Numbered from the stretch's first letter, positions 34,177 through 44,001 are shown. The stretch is DNA of 64,000 nucleotides from Faecalicatena contorta (GCF_003149105.1 NZ_QGDS01000005.1:230942-294941), one strand, 5' to 3'. Program-made: numbers and translations. Notes: generated from the letters alone by a model not told the origin.

Positions 34177-37100
34177 TTATGCATTAAAATCCTTTTCTGA
34201 TAAGATAATTCTGTCAGCATCATCCGTATTCTTTCCGAATACCCGCTTCACTAGTTTCTTGGCGGAAGCTTTCTGAGAATGATCCATCGCTTCATCCATA
34301 ACTTCCTTCACTTCAGCAACCGTCACTGCATGATCTTCTCTTTGCAGTGCGTCAATCCTGCTGTAAAGTGCAAGAATCCCCATCTCATCAATCCGGTAGC
34401 CATTTTCCTGAGCATATGTCTGACCAAAGGTTACAAGCTCATCATTGATAAAAATAGGTACTTCTAAACGGCTGGTGAACTTTCTCCGGAACTCTCTGTT
34501 GGAAGAAAGCAGTCTGTCCAAAGGCTTTCTTTGCTCTTCAAGTACAATCAGCATCTCTCCGGTATCTCGTTCCATTGCCTTGTTCAACCTTGCCACTGTT
34601 TTCTCGTTCAGCTTTCCTGCTTTTTCAATAATCAGTGCACCACCATGAAGCTTCGTAAATATATCACTGATCTTTTTCTTATTCAAGGAATCTCCAGTTA
34701 CAATCGCAACCTTGCCCTGACGGATATTTCTCTGCTTCTGAATGGCTTTTACAACATCCACCGCCAAAACAGTCTTACCATTTCCCTTATTTCCTATAAT
34801 CAGCAGATTTCCTGTGCGGGAAGTGCCGTTGCGGTTCGTACAATTGAGATCCTGCTCTAAAACATCAACAAGCTGTTCGCTCATCCCCCTTACTGGTACA
34901 AAGTAGGAGAACAACTTTTTCTGTTCTTCTGTAAGACCCGCCCTGATTCCAATACCACTCTGGGTCTCTAAATCATAACGGCCGTGTACAATAAATCCTG
35001 TATCTGACATTGAAAGTGCATTAGAAATATCATCCAAAGGAAGAGGAGCTGTCTTCCCGGTAGCAATCATCTTGGCAGTTTCCTTGCGGCTCAAAGGAGT
35101 TGTCGCGGATAAAATATCCATATCGTCATCGTCCTCATCCGGAATCTCTCTTTCATCCGGCCCGCCGGCATGTTCCGGATTTGGGCGGAACTCCTCTTCA
35201 AAGCTTGCCTCAATGTCATCCAAATCATGTTCGGCTACTTCCCCGGAATTATGGTCCTCATAATCCTCTTCGTATGCTTCCTCGTACTCATCGTCAAAAT
35301 AATCCTCTTCCTCAGATTCGTCATATTCCTCTTCGCCGAAATCGTCATCAGATTCATCATACTCTTCTTCGTCCAGATCATCCTCAGATTCATCGTATTC
35401 CTCTTCGTCGAGGTCATCCTCAGATTCATCGTACTCCTCTTCGTCGAGGTCATCCTCAGATTCATCGTACTCCTCTTCGTCAAAATCGTCCTCTAACTCG
35501 TCGTACTCCTCTTCGTCGAGGTCATCCTCAGATTCATCGTATTCTTCTTCGAGGTCATCCTCTAACTCGTCATACTCTTCTTCATCAAAATCATCCTCAG
35601 ATTCATCATACTCTTCTTCGTCGAAATCGTCTTCAGATTCATCATACTCCTCTTCGCCAAAATCATCTTCTAATTCATCATACTCTTCTTCATAAGAATC
35701 GTCCTCTAATTCATCATAGTCCTCTTCATCCTGAACATCCTCATATTTTTCAGAAGGACTATCCGCAAGCGCATCCGACTCCTCTTCAAAATCATCCTCC
35801 TCCTCAAGAAATGCCTCTATATCATCAATCCGCAGTTGCTCCGTGATCGCTCCCATATTTTCATGAGGCTCTTCTACTTTTTTCACAGGTGCCGGGACTG
35901 GTGCAGCTTCTTCAGGAAGTACTCCTTCAATCTCATCAATCATGCGCTGTATATCGGGCGGTAGTATTGGCTCCGCCTGTTTTTCTTTATCTTCCATCCT
36001 CACCTCTTCCACCGGTTCCTCATCATTATCCCAGCCCATCAAAATATCCTCAATACTGAGCTGACCTTCAATCTGATCATTTTCTTCCGGCTTCTTATAG
36101 TCTTGCTTTATATTCTCTGCTGTAGATGGGGCTTCTATTCCATCCTTCCCATCCTTCTCTATATTTTCATCCTCTTCTACTTCTGCATCTTTCTCAGTCT
36201 CATCAAGAGGTTCTGCTTTCAGTTCTTCTAAATCTGTATCAAAAGGCACATCCTTATCATTTTTTCCTGTGAGCTCATTTACAAGTTCCAGGTCAATTAC
36301 CGATTCAATCTCCTCAATTGCAGTTTCCAGTCCGGAGACATTTTCCTCTTCATCCGTCTGGTCCTCTGATTCTTCCTTATCCTCAGGCTCTTCTTTGCTC
36401 TTGGGATGCAGGAGACTCTGCAGAGCTTCTTCCAGCTTCATAGTACTGCCAATTCCCTTTTTGGTCAATCTCAGTACACTTTCATCCTCCTGAACCGACT
36501 CATCATCCTCAATATCATCCTCAGCGGAAACTTCTTCAACTTCAGATTCACCTAATGTGCTTTCCTGGAAATCTTCATCGTCTTCCTCATAATCTTCTTC
36601 AATCTCTCCAATTCCAGCCGTCCTCCCGGCTTCAGCTATATTCGCCTTCCTTGCCTGATATTGTGTCAGATCAGGAATCTCCTCCGTTGCTGATTCAATC
36701 TTTTCATAACGGTGATCATATTTTTCCTGCTGTGAAGGCGTCAATTGCTTGTACTGCATCTTAAGTTCCATTGCTTTATAAACGTACTTACCCTCACTGA
36801 ACCAAAGAATCAAATCATCGCATTCTTCCAAACACTCTGCCGTCATCCCCGCTTCCTGATATAACCTCGCCAGCTCGAATGCCCACTCCTCAATATACTC
36901 TGCCTTCTTAAATTCCTCAAGAGCTTCAATCTGCTGCTCAATCGGTGCCCTGCGGGCTCTTAGCATCTTATATTTTAAAATGTGCTGATTTGGGTCCTTA
37001 GGCGCAACCTGCATAAAATCATCGTAATAATCTATAGCTTCATCAACATTTCCTGTCTTAAGTGCAAGAGCACATAACCGGTAAATAACTTTTCTGCTGC

Positions 37101-37314
37101 CTTCCGCACGATGATAAGCAATATTCAGAACCTCATAACTTTTTTGATAGTCTCCACTTCTCTCATATATATCGCTGACATTCACCAGCATTGTAGCATT
37201 CCTGACTCTTTTCCAGTCGATGCTATCCGCAATCTCTGCCGCTTTGTTATATACACCGCTTTCCATAAGTTCAAGCATCTGTTCTGTCTTTAACTTATAT
37301 TCGTACTTATCCAC
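34177..37314 (-). CDS. TPR / acidic-repeat / P-loop ATPase protein
   Basis: About 1045 aa. Residues 1-200 form TPR-like helical repeats (YEVLNIAYHRAEGS, IDYYDDFMQVAPKDPNQ). Residues about 230-720 are extremely acidic, including roughly a dozen 12-residue units of the EEEYDESEDDLD type (DNA 35290-35735, 36-bp period, one unit 3 bp short). The C-terminal 250 residues hold an AAA-like ATPase with Walker A GNKGNGKT and Walker B-like GGALIIEKAG. GAGG abuts the GTG at 37323, so the GTG at 37314 (8-bp spacing) is preferred. No signal peptide. Role unknown; a scaffold or chaperone-like ATPase is possible. Confidence 0.75.
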   Translation of the reverse strand: MDKYEYKLKTEQMLELMESGVYNKAAEIADSIDWKRVRNATMLVNVSDIYERSGDYQKSYEVLNIAYHRAEGSRKVIYRLCALALKTGNVDEAIDYYDDFMQVAPKDPNQHILKYKMLRARRAPIEQQIEALEEFKKAEYIEEWAFELARLYQEAGMTAECLEECDDLILWFSEGKYVYKAMELKMQYKQLTPSQQEKYDHRYEKIESATEEIPDLTQYQARKANIAEAGRTAGIGEIEEDYEEDDEDFQESTLGESEVEEVSAEDDIEDDESVQEDESVLRLTKKGIGSTMKLEEALQSLLHPKSKEEPEDKEESEDQTDEEENVSGLETAIEEIESVIDLELVNELTGKNDKDVPFDTDLEELKAEPLDETEKDAEVEEDENIEKDGKDGIEAPSTAENIKQDYKKPEENDQIEGQLSIEDILMGWDNDEEPVEEVRMEDKEKQAEPILPPDIQRMIDEIEGVLPEEAAPVPAPVKKVEEPHENMGAITEQLRIDDIEAFLEEEDDFEEESDALADSPSEKYEDVQDEEDYDELEDDSYEEEYDELEDDFGEEEYDESEDDFDEEEYDESEDDFDEEEYDELEDDLEEEYDESEDDLDEEEYDELEDDFDEEEYDESEDDLDEEEYDESEDDLDEEEYDESEDDLDEEEYDESDDDFGEEEYDESEEEDYFDDEYEEAYEEDYEDHNSGEVAEHDLDDIEASFEEEFRPNPEHAGGPDEREIPDEDDDDMDILSATTPLSRKETAKMIATGKTAPLPLDDISNALSMSDTGFIVHGRYDLETQSGIGIRAGLTEEQKKLFSYFVPVRGMSEQLVDVLEQDLNCTNRNGTSRTGNLLIIGNKGNGKTVLAVDVVKAIQKQRNIRQGKVAIVTGDSLNKKKISDIFTKLHGGALIIEKAGKLNEKTVARLNKAMERDTGEMLIVLEEQRKPLDRLLSSNREFRRKFTSRLEVPIFINDELVTFGQTYAQENGYRIDEMGILALYSRIDALQREDHAVTVAEVKEVMDEAMDHSQKASAKKLVKRVFGKNTDDADRIILSEKDFNA
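35290..35735 (-). repeat. 36-bp coding minisatellite
   Basis: In-frame tandem units encoding EEYDESEDDLDE, about 12 copies with mostly synonymous differences (TCGTCGAGG, TCGTCAAAA, TCATCATAC variants). Produces spurious long antisense frames. Confidence 0.85.
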
Positions 37315-38731
37315 AGCACTCACCTCGTAATATAATAATATTATTTATATCGTTTATCCGGCATACGCCCGTTTATACGCACATGTGCAGATAAATTCTG
37401 TCCTTAGTTTACCATAAGCACCTCGTAATGTCAAAAAAATGCATTTCCAATTACTACAGAAAATGCATCTTGATTTTCATTAAAAGACACCAGCCAATAA
37501 TACCCTTTATCCGCTGTTTCCCGGGATTTTGTCACTAATATAATGCCATGAAATAAATATTTTATAGATATAAAAGCTTTATAAAATATACCATTTTACG
37601 ACATATAAATACAGTTTTTTATTTTAGGAAATTTTTGGAAAACGCGTAAGTTTTTTCCGGCTTAGTTGTTTACTTAACAAAGGAACTAATCTCCTTACCA
37701 TTTATTAGTTCCTTTCCCACCACAAAGCCCGGATTCCTCACCAGATTCCGGGCTGTTCCTATTATTTATTTTTATAGAACTTTTACTGAAGACAACTGAG
37801 GCCGGTATATATGTTAATATACATCGGCCTCAGTTTATTTTATTCAATTTTTTCATTCTATATATTTTATAAATCGGAGGAATCTTTTAATTTATTGTTC
37901 CTGTAAGACCTTTACCGCTTTGTTTATTGACGCTTCAGTCTGCTTATTAAATCTACTTACTAAACCTCCTGTTCTTCAATATACAAATCGATTATAGCCA
38001 AAACCCAATCACTTTCGTTCTTGGTATCAATTCATATCTAATTGAACATCAACATTTCAATTAGATTGCCTTATTGAACTAATAGTTTTCAATAGGTATA
38101 ATTTTGGAGTATAACACTAAGTTATTTATCCTATAACCTTTCAGCTCCCGCAGTATTGTATTGCAATATTCCAGCAGCTCATTCAGTTATTTATTCTATA
38201 ACCCCGTATACTCTTTATGAAATGATATCCCTTTTATGTTTCTTTACACATTTTAGGAATTTTGTTATATGTGGTATCTATATTCAATACGTTTGCAAAT
38301 GTTAAATCTTTTATGTTCATCCAGTCTCGAACGCTCCGACTAATCCTTTTTATTATTCTATGTACTGGATCCCTTTATCTTACAATGGTAAAGGCCTCTT
38401 CTTCACAGGAACTTCCATTTGCCGTACCACTAACATATTGAATTATAAATGATGATGTATTGTCCATCGGACCCTTGCCTCCTTAATCTTATATTTTAAT
38501 CCAATTAAACACTGTTATTTATGTTCTTTTAGATAATATACTTTGAAATACTTTTCACTTTTTATTATCTCTTTTGGATTGAGTACATAATATCACAACA
38601 CGTTTTATTTGTCAACGCATTTTATATATTTTTTATAAATAAATTTATAATTGTATCTATTTATTTGAATTGTCTGACTATTGTTATTGGATAAGCAACC
38701 CACTCTTATTAAAAGTTTAGAGTTTATAAAC
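37315..38731. other. Long AT-rich region without an intact gene
   Basis: Hairpins: AGGAACTAAT/ATTAGTTCCT (37681-37712), AGCCCGGA/TCCGGGCT (37726-37754) and AACTGAGGCCG/CGGCCTCAGTT (37794-37835), each followed by T-rich sequence, so old terminators or small RNAs. Minus-strand coding traces at 37900-38467 include LLEYCNTILRELKGYRINN and KNESDWVLAIIDLYIEEQEV in short stop-bounded frames. Apart from the 30-codon frame at 38375 nothing looks complete. Confidence 0.4.
38375..38467 (-). CDS. Candidate 30-aa peptide (or start of a decayed gene)
   Basis: ATG at 38467 has a strong TAAGGAGGCAAG nine bases away. The peptide starts MDNTSSFIIQYVSGTANGSS and ends CEEEAFTIVR. After its TAA the same frame continues for 46 codons (DPVHRIIKRISRSVRDWMNI ... 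KMCKET) to 38234, which suggests a gene broken by one nonsense change, or two short peptides. No family recognised. Confidence 0.3.
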   Translation of the reverse strand: MDNTSSFIIQYVSGTANGSSCEEEAFTIVR

Positions 38732-38782
38732 AATTCTGAAAACGGACAGCAAAAGGGTCAGTCCCTTTTGCTGTCTGTTTTG
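38732..38782 (-). terminator. metG terminator formed by AAAAGGG-type repeat R2
   Basis: On the minus strand GACAGCAAAAGGG-ACTGA-CCCTTTTGCTGTC, 9 bp past the metG stop, then CGTTTTCAGAATTG, which is the repeat's second half. Confidence 0.7.
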
Positions 38783-38783
38783 T

Positions 38784-40694
38784 TTAGCAGATTTCCGCTC
38801 CTGCAGGCATTGTCTTTTCTGGTGTCATCAGTGCCAGATTGCCTTCTGCATCTTCTGCACAGAGAAGCATTCCTTCTGATAATACCCCAGCCAGTTTTGC
38901 GGGTTTTAGGTTTACAAGTACCATTACTTTTTTACCAACCATCTCTTCAGGTTTGTAATAAGCCTTAATCCCGGATACGATTTGTTTTACCTGACTTCCG
39001 ATTTTTACCTTAGAGCAAAGTAGTTTTTTGGACTTAGGTACTTCCTCGCAGGCTATAATCTCACCGACCTGGAACTGCATTGCTCCGAACTGCTCAAATG
39101 TGATTTCCGGTTTTGCTTCAATGTCAATCACATTTTCATCTTCTTTGCTTTCTTCCTCTTCATTCACAGGAGGATGAAGTTCTTCTACTTTCTTCAGAAC
39201 TTCTTCAATGTCCAGCCTTTGGAACAGTATTTCTGGTTTGTCTGTGACATGCCCTCCATTTAGCTGGGCCAGGATTTTTTCACTGGTGGAGGGCATGAAA
39301 GACTTCAGCAGCTCTGCACCTGCAGATATGCTCTCTATCAGGTTCCAAAGCACGGTCTCCAGTCTGTCTTTTTTCTCCTCATCTTTTGCCAGCACCCATG
39401 GCATTGTCTCATCAATATATTTATTGCAGCGTTTAAAAAGATTAAAGATTTCTGTGATTGCATCGGCGACACGTAAATCATTCATCTTTGCTTCTACAAC
39501 TTTTGGAGTGTTTTCCACAACTGCTTTCAATTCGGCATCTACAGCTTCTTCCGCACCCTTATCGGTTACTACACCATCAAAATATTTATTTGTCATGGAT
39601 ACGGTACGGTTTACCAGATTTCCTAATGTATTTGCCAAATCGGAGTTCATACGCTCTACCATCAGTTCCCAGGTGATGACGCCATCATTTTCAAAGGGCA
39701 TTTCATGAAGTACAAAATAACGTACCGCATCTACTCCAAAGAAATCCACCAGCTCATCGGCATACAGTACATTTCCTCTGGATTTGCTCATTTTGCCGTC
39801 TCCCTGCAGCAGCCACGGATGTCCAAAAATCTGTTTAGGCAGCGGTAAATCCAAAGCCATCAGGAAAATTGGCCAGTAAATTGTATGGAAACGAATGATA
39901 TCCTTTCCAATTAAATGCAAATCTGCCGGCCAGTCTTTTTTAAACTGTTCCGTATAATTGCCTTCGCAGTCATAACCAATTCCGGTAATATAGTTGGTCA
40001 AAGCGTCCAGCCACACATAGACAACATGTCTCGGGTCAAAGTCTACAGGAATTCCCCATTTAAAGGACGTCCTGGATACACATAAATCTTGCAGGCCCGG
40101 AAGCAGGAAGTTGTTCATCATCTCATTTTTGCGGGATACCGGCTGAATAAATTCAGGATGATTCTGAATGTGTTCAATCAGACGGTCTGCATACTTGCTC
40201 ATTTTGAAGAAGTAAGCTTCCTCTTTCGCCGGCAGCACCTCCCGTCCACAATCAGGACATTTTCCCTCTACAAGCTGTGACTCTGTAAAGAAAGATTCAC
40301 ACGGGGTACAGTACATCCCTTCATAGTGGCCTTTGTAAATATCTCCCTGGTCATATAACTTTTTAAAGATTTTCTGAACCTGTGTCTCATGGTCCGCATC
40401 TGTGGTACGGATAAATTTATCATAAGACGTATTCATTAAATCCCATATTCCTCTAATTTGATCGGCAATTTTATCCACAAATTCTTTGGGTGTAACGCCT
40501 GCTTCTTCTGCCTTCAGCTCAATCTTCTGACCATGCTCATCTGTTCCGGTCTGAAAAAATACATCATAGCCCTGGCTTCTCTTGTATCTTGCAATTGCAT
40601 CTGCAAGAACAATCTCATACGTGTTTCCAATATGCGGTTTACCTGACGTATAGGCAATCGCAGTAGTGATGTAATACTTTGGTTTCTGTGACAT
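38784..40694 (-). CDS. metG: Methionyl-tRNA synthetase
   Basis: 636 aa. HIGN (class I HIGH) in SGKPHIGNTYE, zinc knuckle CTPC...CPDC, KMSKS at GDGKMSKSRGN, and a C-terminal EMAP-type tRNA-binding domain (FGAMQFQVGEIIACE). Charges tRNA-Met. The frame is open into the repeat at 40742; ATG 40694 with AAAGGAGAGAG is the start. Controlled by the T-box at 40983-41275. Confidence 0.96.
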   Translation of the reverse strand: MSQKPKYYITTAIAYTSGKPHIGNTYEIVLADAIARYKRSQGYDVFFQTGTDEHGQKIELKAEEAGVTPKEFVDKIADQIRGIWDLMNTSYDKFIRTTDADHETQVQKIFKKLYDQGDIYKGHYEGMYCTPCESFFTESQLVEGKCPDCGREVLPAKEEAYFFKMSKYADRLIEHIQNHPEFIQPVSRKNEMMNNFLLPGLQDLCVSRTSFKWGIPVDFDPRHVVYVWLDALTNYITGIGYDCEGNYTEQFKKDWPADLHLIGKDIIRFHTIYWPIFLMALDLPLPKQIFGHPWLLQGDGKMSKSRGNVLYADELVDFFGVDAVRYFVLHEMPFENDGVITWELMVERMNSDLANTLGNLVNRTVSMTNKYFDGVVTDKGAEEAVDAELKAVVENTPKVVEAKMNDLRVADAITEIFNLFKRCNKYIDETMPWVLAKDEEKKDRLETVLWNLIESISAGAELLKSFMPSTSEKILAQLNGGHVTDKPEILFQRLDIEEVLKKVEELHPPVNEEEESKEDENVIDIEAKPEITFEQFGAMQFQVGEIIACEEVPKSKKLLCSKVKIGSQVKQIVSGIKAYYKPEEMVGKKVMVLVNLKPAKLAGVLSEGMLLCAEDAEGNLALMTPEKTMPAGAEIC

Positions 40695-40730
40695 AATACT
40701 CTCTCCTTTATTTTTCTGATTACAAAATAA

Positions 40731-40858
40731 AGAGTCTGGCAAGCCAGACTCTCGCGCCGAAGCGCGGTCGCTTTAGCGGCCATTTTCCTTATGCGCGTAG
40801 TGCGCATCCCCCGGAGGGTTTTTATATAATGGGAAACGCGCAGTTTCCTATTATATAA
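40731..40858 (+). repeat. Structured dispersed element, copy C1 (subtype II)
   Basis: P1 AGAGTCTGGC/GCCAGACTCT; P2 GCGCG/CGCGT around GTCGCTTTAGCGGC; linker AGTGCGCATCCCCCGGAGGG; P3 TTATATAAT-G-GGAAAC/GTTTCC-T-ATTATATAA. Antisense to metG, within its leader. Confidence 0.75.
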
Positions 40859-40987
40859 GAAAGAATCTTGCAAGCAAGATTCTCCGCCTGGGTTGGGTCG
40901 CGATAGCGACACCTTCTCTGCCAACCCAGTGCGATCCCCGGTCGGGTTTTTGTATGATAGGAAACTACGTTTCCTATCATACAAAAA
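40859..40987 (+). repeat. Structured dispersed element, copy C2 (subtype I)
   Basis: P1 AGAATCTTGC/GCAAGATTCT; P2 CTGGGTTGG/CCAACCCAG around GTCGC-GATA-GCGAC; linker AGTGCGATCCCCGGTCGGG; P3 TATGATAGGAAAC/GTTTCCTATCATA. Head-to-tail with C1 without a gap and abutting the T-box terminator. Confidence 0.75.
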
Positions 40988-41275
40988 AACCGCCTTCTTA
41001 ATAAATAAGAAGACGGATTAATTCCGTGTTACCACTTCTAGTTCGCTCTGTCCTCACGGACAAAACCTCAGCGAGTGCCTGCCAGCACTCCTCCGCTGTA
41101 AAGGGCGGACCCATCGCAGCCTTGCATAGAACGCTTTGTCCTCTGTTCGGTGCGCCGCTCAAAAGCCATATTCATCTGCATTTCATCCATCCCTCTCAGC
41201 ACTGGTCTTTATATTAAAGAACCAACAGGATTTCTCTGTAAGATGTCTCTCAGACTACTCTCTTCGTCACTGCGT
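40983..41275 (-). promoter_or_regulatory. T-box riboswitch, methionine specifier
   Basis: On the minus strand: AGTGACGAAGAGAGTAGT at the base of stem I, specifier loop GAATATGGC with AUG (complement of 41167-41169), T-box AAGTGGTAACACGGA (complement of 41022-41036) and terminator CCGTCTTCTTA/TAAGAAGGCGG with a T-run (40983-41016). Uncharged tRNA-Met would favour antitermination and raise metG expression. Confidence 0.93.
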
Positions 41276-41296
41276 TTATTTTTTAATATGTTAAAA

Positions 41297-41325
41297 AGCG
41301 TATCACAGCAATTTATAAATGTCAA
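41297..41325 (-). promoter_or_regulatory. Promoter of metG leader
   Basis: TTGACA (complement of 41320-41325), 17-bp spacer, TACGCT as a weak -10 (41297-41302). Confidence 0.5.
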
Positions 41326-41373
41326 GGGTGCTTTCATAAACCCCGAAAGGTTCCTAAATGATTCCTTTAGCCC

Positions 41374-41910
41374 TTACTTTACACCGTGTACGTCTTTTAC
41401 CTCATGAACAAGATATCCTTTACTGCGAAGCATTTCCTCTATCATATCTAAGGTCTCTTCATTATCAGCTTCTACCCTGTGATAGTGGTAGTTTGATGTA
41501 ATATTTTTTAAAGGGCTGGATTTACCACTTTTCATATCTTCTACAAATTCCGCTACTTTCCTTCTGGAATTAATTTGAAGTTCTGCCTCCATGCGTCCAT
41601 ACACCCGGTGATTGACCATGACATTGATAACACGCCCCCCTAAATCTACAATAGCGCATAGCTCATTTTCCAGCTCATCGTCTGTATGATGGACCTTGAA
41701 CACTCTGTATGGGGCATAAGAAGCATTCAATATATATCCCCGGTTTGTAGAAATGATATCATATCCGGCTGCCCGGATTAAGGCGATATCCTGTACGATG
41801 ACCTGCCGGCTCACTTCATAATCCCTGGCCAATGTCCCGCCGGATACAGGTACCACACTGGTTTTTATTTGATTTATTATGGCATCCCTGCGCTCAGAAC
41901 CTGTCATCAT
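41374..41910 (-). CDS. niaR: NiaR-type NAD biosynthesis repressor (HTH-3H)
   Basis: 178 aa. N-terminal biotin-repressor-like HTH (SGGTLARDYEVSRQVIVQDI) and a C-terminal 3H domain with the three conserved His-containing segments VHHTDDE, VNHRVYG and YHYHRV. Binds nicotinic acid and represses NAD genes. It ends the nadA-nadB-nadC-niaR unit, which implies autoregulation. Confidence 0.88.
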   Translation of the reverse strand: MMTGSERRDAIINQIKTSVVPVSGGTLARDYEVSRQVIVQDIALIRAAGYDIISTNRGYILNASYAPYRVFKVHHTDDELENELCAIVDLGGRVINVMVNHRVYGRMEAELQINSRRKVAEFVEDMKSGKSSPLKNITSNYHYHRVEADNEETLDMIEEMLRSKGYLVHEVKDVHGVK

Positions 41911-41945
41911 ATGGTGCTGTCACCTTCCTTTCTTCCCACTTATCC

Positions 41946-42797
41946 TTACACTGCATGGAGGTTTTTCAGAGAGATATCTAGAATCGGAGCAGAATGTGTC
42001 AGCGCTCCGCTGGATACATAGTCTACCCCAAGAGCAGTAATTCTGCCTATATTTTCCTTCGTTACGTTCCCGGAACATTCGGTCTCTGCCCTTCCATCTA
42101 TAATACGGATAGCTTCCTGCATCTCTTCTGTTGTCATATTGTCCAGCATAATAATATCGGCACCTGCTTCCACAGCCTCTCTTACCATGTCCAGATTTTC
42201 AACCTCAACTTCAATTTTCCTTACAAACGGAGCATATGCTTTTGCCATCTGCACCGCCTTTGTCACACTTCCTGCCGCTCCAATGTGATTATCCTTCAGC
42301 AACACTCCGTCTGACAAATTATATCTATGATTATAACCTCCGCCTGCCCGGACTGCATACTTTTCAAAAATACGCATATTCGGTGTCGTTTTTCTTGTGT
42401 CAAGTAATTTTGTTTTTGTACCTTTTAAAAGTTCTGCTACAGTGTGTGTGTAGGTTGCGATTCCGCTCATTCTCTGCAAATAATTCAGCGCCACCCGTTC
42501 ACCCGACAAAAGAACCCGGATATCACCTGTAACTTTTCCCAAAAGCTGTCCATTCTGCACTTCATCACCGTCTTTACTGTAAAATTCAACCCTTACAGAG
42601 TCGTCCAGCAGTTCAAATACCCTTTTAAACACTGCCAGCCCGGCAATAATTCCATCCTGCTTGCAAATTAACTCTACTTCACCTGTGACTGCTTCTTTCA
42701 TCACTGCATTGGTAGTAACATCTTCACTGGAAATATCTTCTTCTAATGCTGCCAAAATCAGGCGGTCAACCTGCAATGTCATTGTAATTTCATTCAT
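41946..42797 (-). CDS. nadC: Nicotinate-nucleotide pyrophosphorylase (quinolinate phosphoribosyltransferase)
   Basis: 283 aa. LDTRKTTPNMR and GGGYNHRYNLSDGVLLKDNH contain the quinolinate and PRPP binding residues; EVEVENLDMVREAVEAGADI and MLDNM complete the barrel. Converts quinolinate plus PRPP to nicotinate mononucleotide. Confidence 0.95.
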   Translation of the reverse strand: MNEITMTLQVDRLILAALEEDISSEDVTTNAVMKEAVTGEVELICKQDGIIAGLAVFKRVFELLDDSVRVEFYSKDGDEVQNGQLLGKVTGDIRVLLSGERVALNYLQRMSGIATYTHTVAELLKGTKTKLLDTRKTTPNMRIFEKYAVRAGGGYNHRYNLSDGVLLKDNHIGAAGSVTKAVQMAKAYAPFVRKIEVEVENLDMVREAVEAGADIIMLDNMTTEEMQEAIRIIDGRAETECSGNVTKENIGRITALGVDYVSSGALTHSAPILDISLKNLHAV

Positions 42798-42822
42798 TTA
42801 TCTATATTGCCCTTCCTTTCGT

Positions 42823-44001
42823 CTACACTCTTTCCTCTTCATACAGCCTTTTAATTTTCTCCGCCGCCCGTTTAGAAAAAACAAGGCTTTCCAGCAACGA
42901 ATTACTTGCTAAACGGTTTGCTCCGTGAACACCATTACAGCTTGTTTCTCCTATCGCAAACAACCGCTCCATTGAAGTCCGGCTGTCCGAGTCCACCCAA
43001 ATTCCACCCATAAAATAATGCTGGGCCGGTACTACCGGAATACATTCCCTTGTCACATCATAGCCTTCTTCCAGGCAGTGCTGATAAATATTAGGAAAAT
43101 GTTTCAGAATGGTTTCTCTTCCAATATGTTCCATTGACAGCCATACATAATCTGTCTCATCTTTTTCCATCTGCCCGCAGATTTCCTTTGTCACAACATC
43201 CCGGGGAAGCAGCTCGTTGACAAACCGCTCCCTATTTTTATTATAGAGAACAGCACCTTCTCCTCTTACAGACTCCGATATCAAAAAACGCCGTCCCGGT
43301 TTCTTTGAGTATAACGTAGTTGGATGAATCTGTACATAGTCCAAATTCTCCAATTTAACTCCATGCTTCCTGGATATTTCTATTGCGTCACCGGTCAGAT
43401 GAGGAAAATTGGTAGAATTTCTGTATCTGCCTCCTATTCCCCCGGTTGCCAGGATTGTATAGTCCGCATAGATTTTAATATTCTTTTCGGTCTCATTCTC
43501 TGCCACAATGCCTGCACACTTGCCATTCTCTTCAAGCACATCAATCATGGTGGTATATTCGGCTATAGTAACATTTTTAAGCTTCTTTACCTGTTCAAGC
43601 AACTTATTTGTAATCTCTTTTCCGGTAATATCCTTATGATATAAAATCCTTGGTCTCGAATGAGCTCCTTCCCTTGTGTAAGCAAAATTGCCGTCTTTTT
43701 TTTCAAACTCTACGCCATATCCTATCAGGTCGTTTATAATTTCCCGAGAACTCCGAATCATAATCTCCACGGATTCTTTCCGATTTTCATAATGTCCCGC
43801 TTTCATCGTGTCCTCAAAATAACTCTGATAATCGTCCTCATCCCGCATAACACAAATGCCGCCCTGTGCGAGAAACGAATCACTGCTCTCGACATCCGAC
43901 TTTGTAATTATCAAAATGTCTTTATTCTTTGGAAGATTAAGTGCGGCAAAAAGACCTGATATACCAGTTCCAACAATCACAATATCTTTTTTCATTTTCA
44001 T
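42823..44001 (-). CDS. nadB: L-aspartate oxidase (short form)
   Basis: 392 aa. FAD site VGTGISGLFAAL, DSFLAQGGI, catalytic Arg in TREGAHSRPRIL, and GANRLASNSLLESLVF. Oxidises aspartate to iminoaspartate, probably with fumarate as acceptor in an anaerobe. It ends soon after the FAD domain and lacks most of the C-terminal helical domain of about 530-aa NadB, a shortening I believe is seen in other Clostridia. Confidence 0.92.
   Translation of the reverse strand: MKMKKDIVIVGTGISGLFAALNLPKNKDILIITKSDVESSDSFLAQGGICVMRDEDDYQSYFEDTMKAGHYENRKESVEIMIRSSREIINDLIGYGVEFEKKDGNFAYTREGAHSRPRILYHKDITGKEITNKLLEQVKKLKNVTIAEYTTMIDVLEENGKCAGIVAENETEKNIKIYADYTILATGGIGGRYRNSTNFPHLTGDAIEISRKHGVKLENLDYVQIHPTTLYSKKPGRRFLISESVRGEGAVLYNKNRERFVNELLPRDVVTKEICGQMEKDETDYVWLSMEHIGRETILKHFPNIYQHCLEEGYDVTRECIPVVPAQHYFMGGIWVDSDSRTSMERLFAIGETSCNGVHGANRLASNSLLESLVFSKRAAEKIKRLYEEERV

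Noticed and set aside
35290..35735. Regularly spaced repeats as a CRISPR array
   Set aside because: The 36-bp units are contiguous, in frame and have no spacers.
35100..35846. Long plus-strand frame (His/Arg/Leu-rich) across the minisatellite
   Set aside because: It is the antisense shadow of the acidic repeats; composition is dictated by the GAx/TCx codons of the real gene.
40514..40984. 156-codon minus frame through the metG leader
   Set aside because: It runs through both structured repeats and into metG in another frame; no ribosome site and no family.
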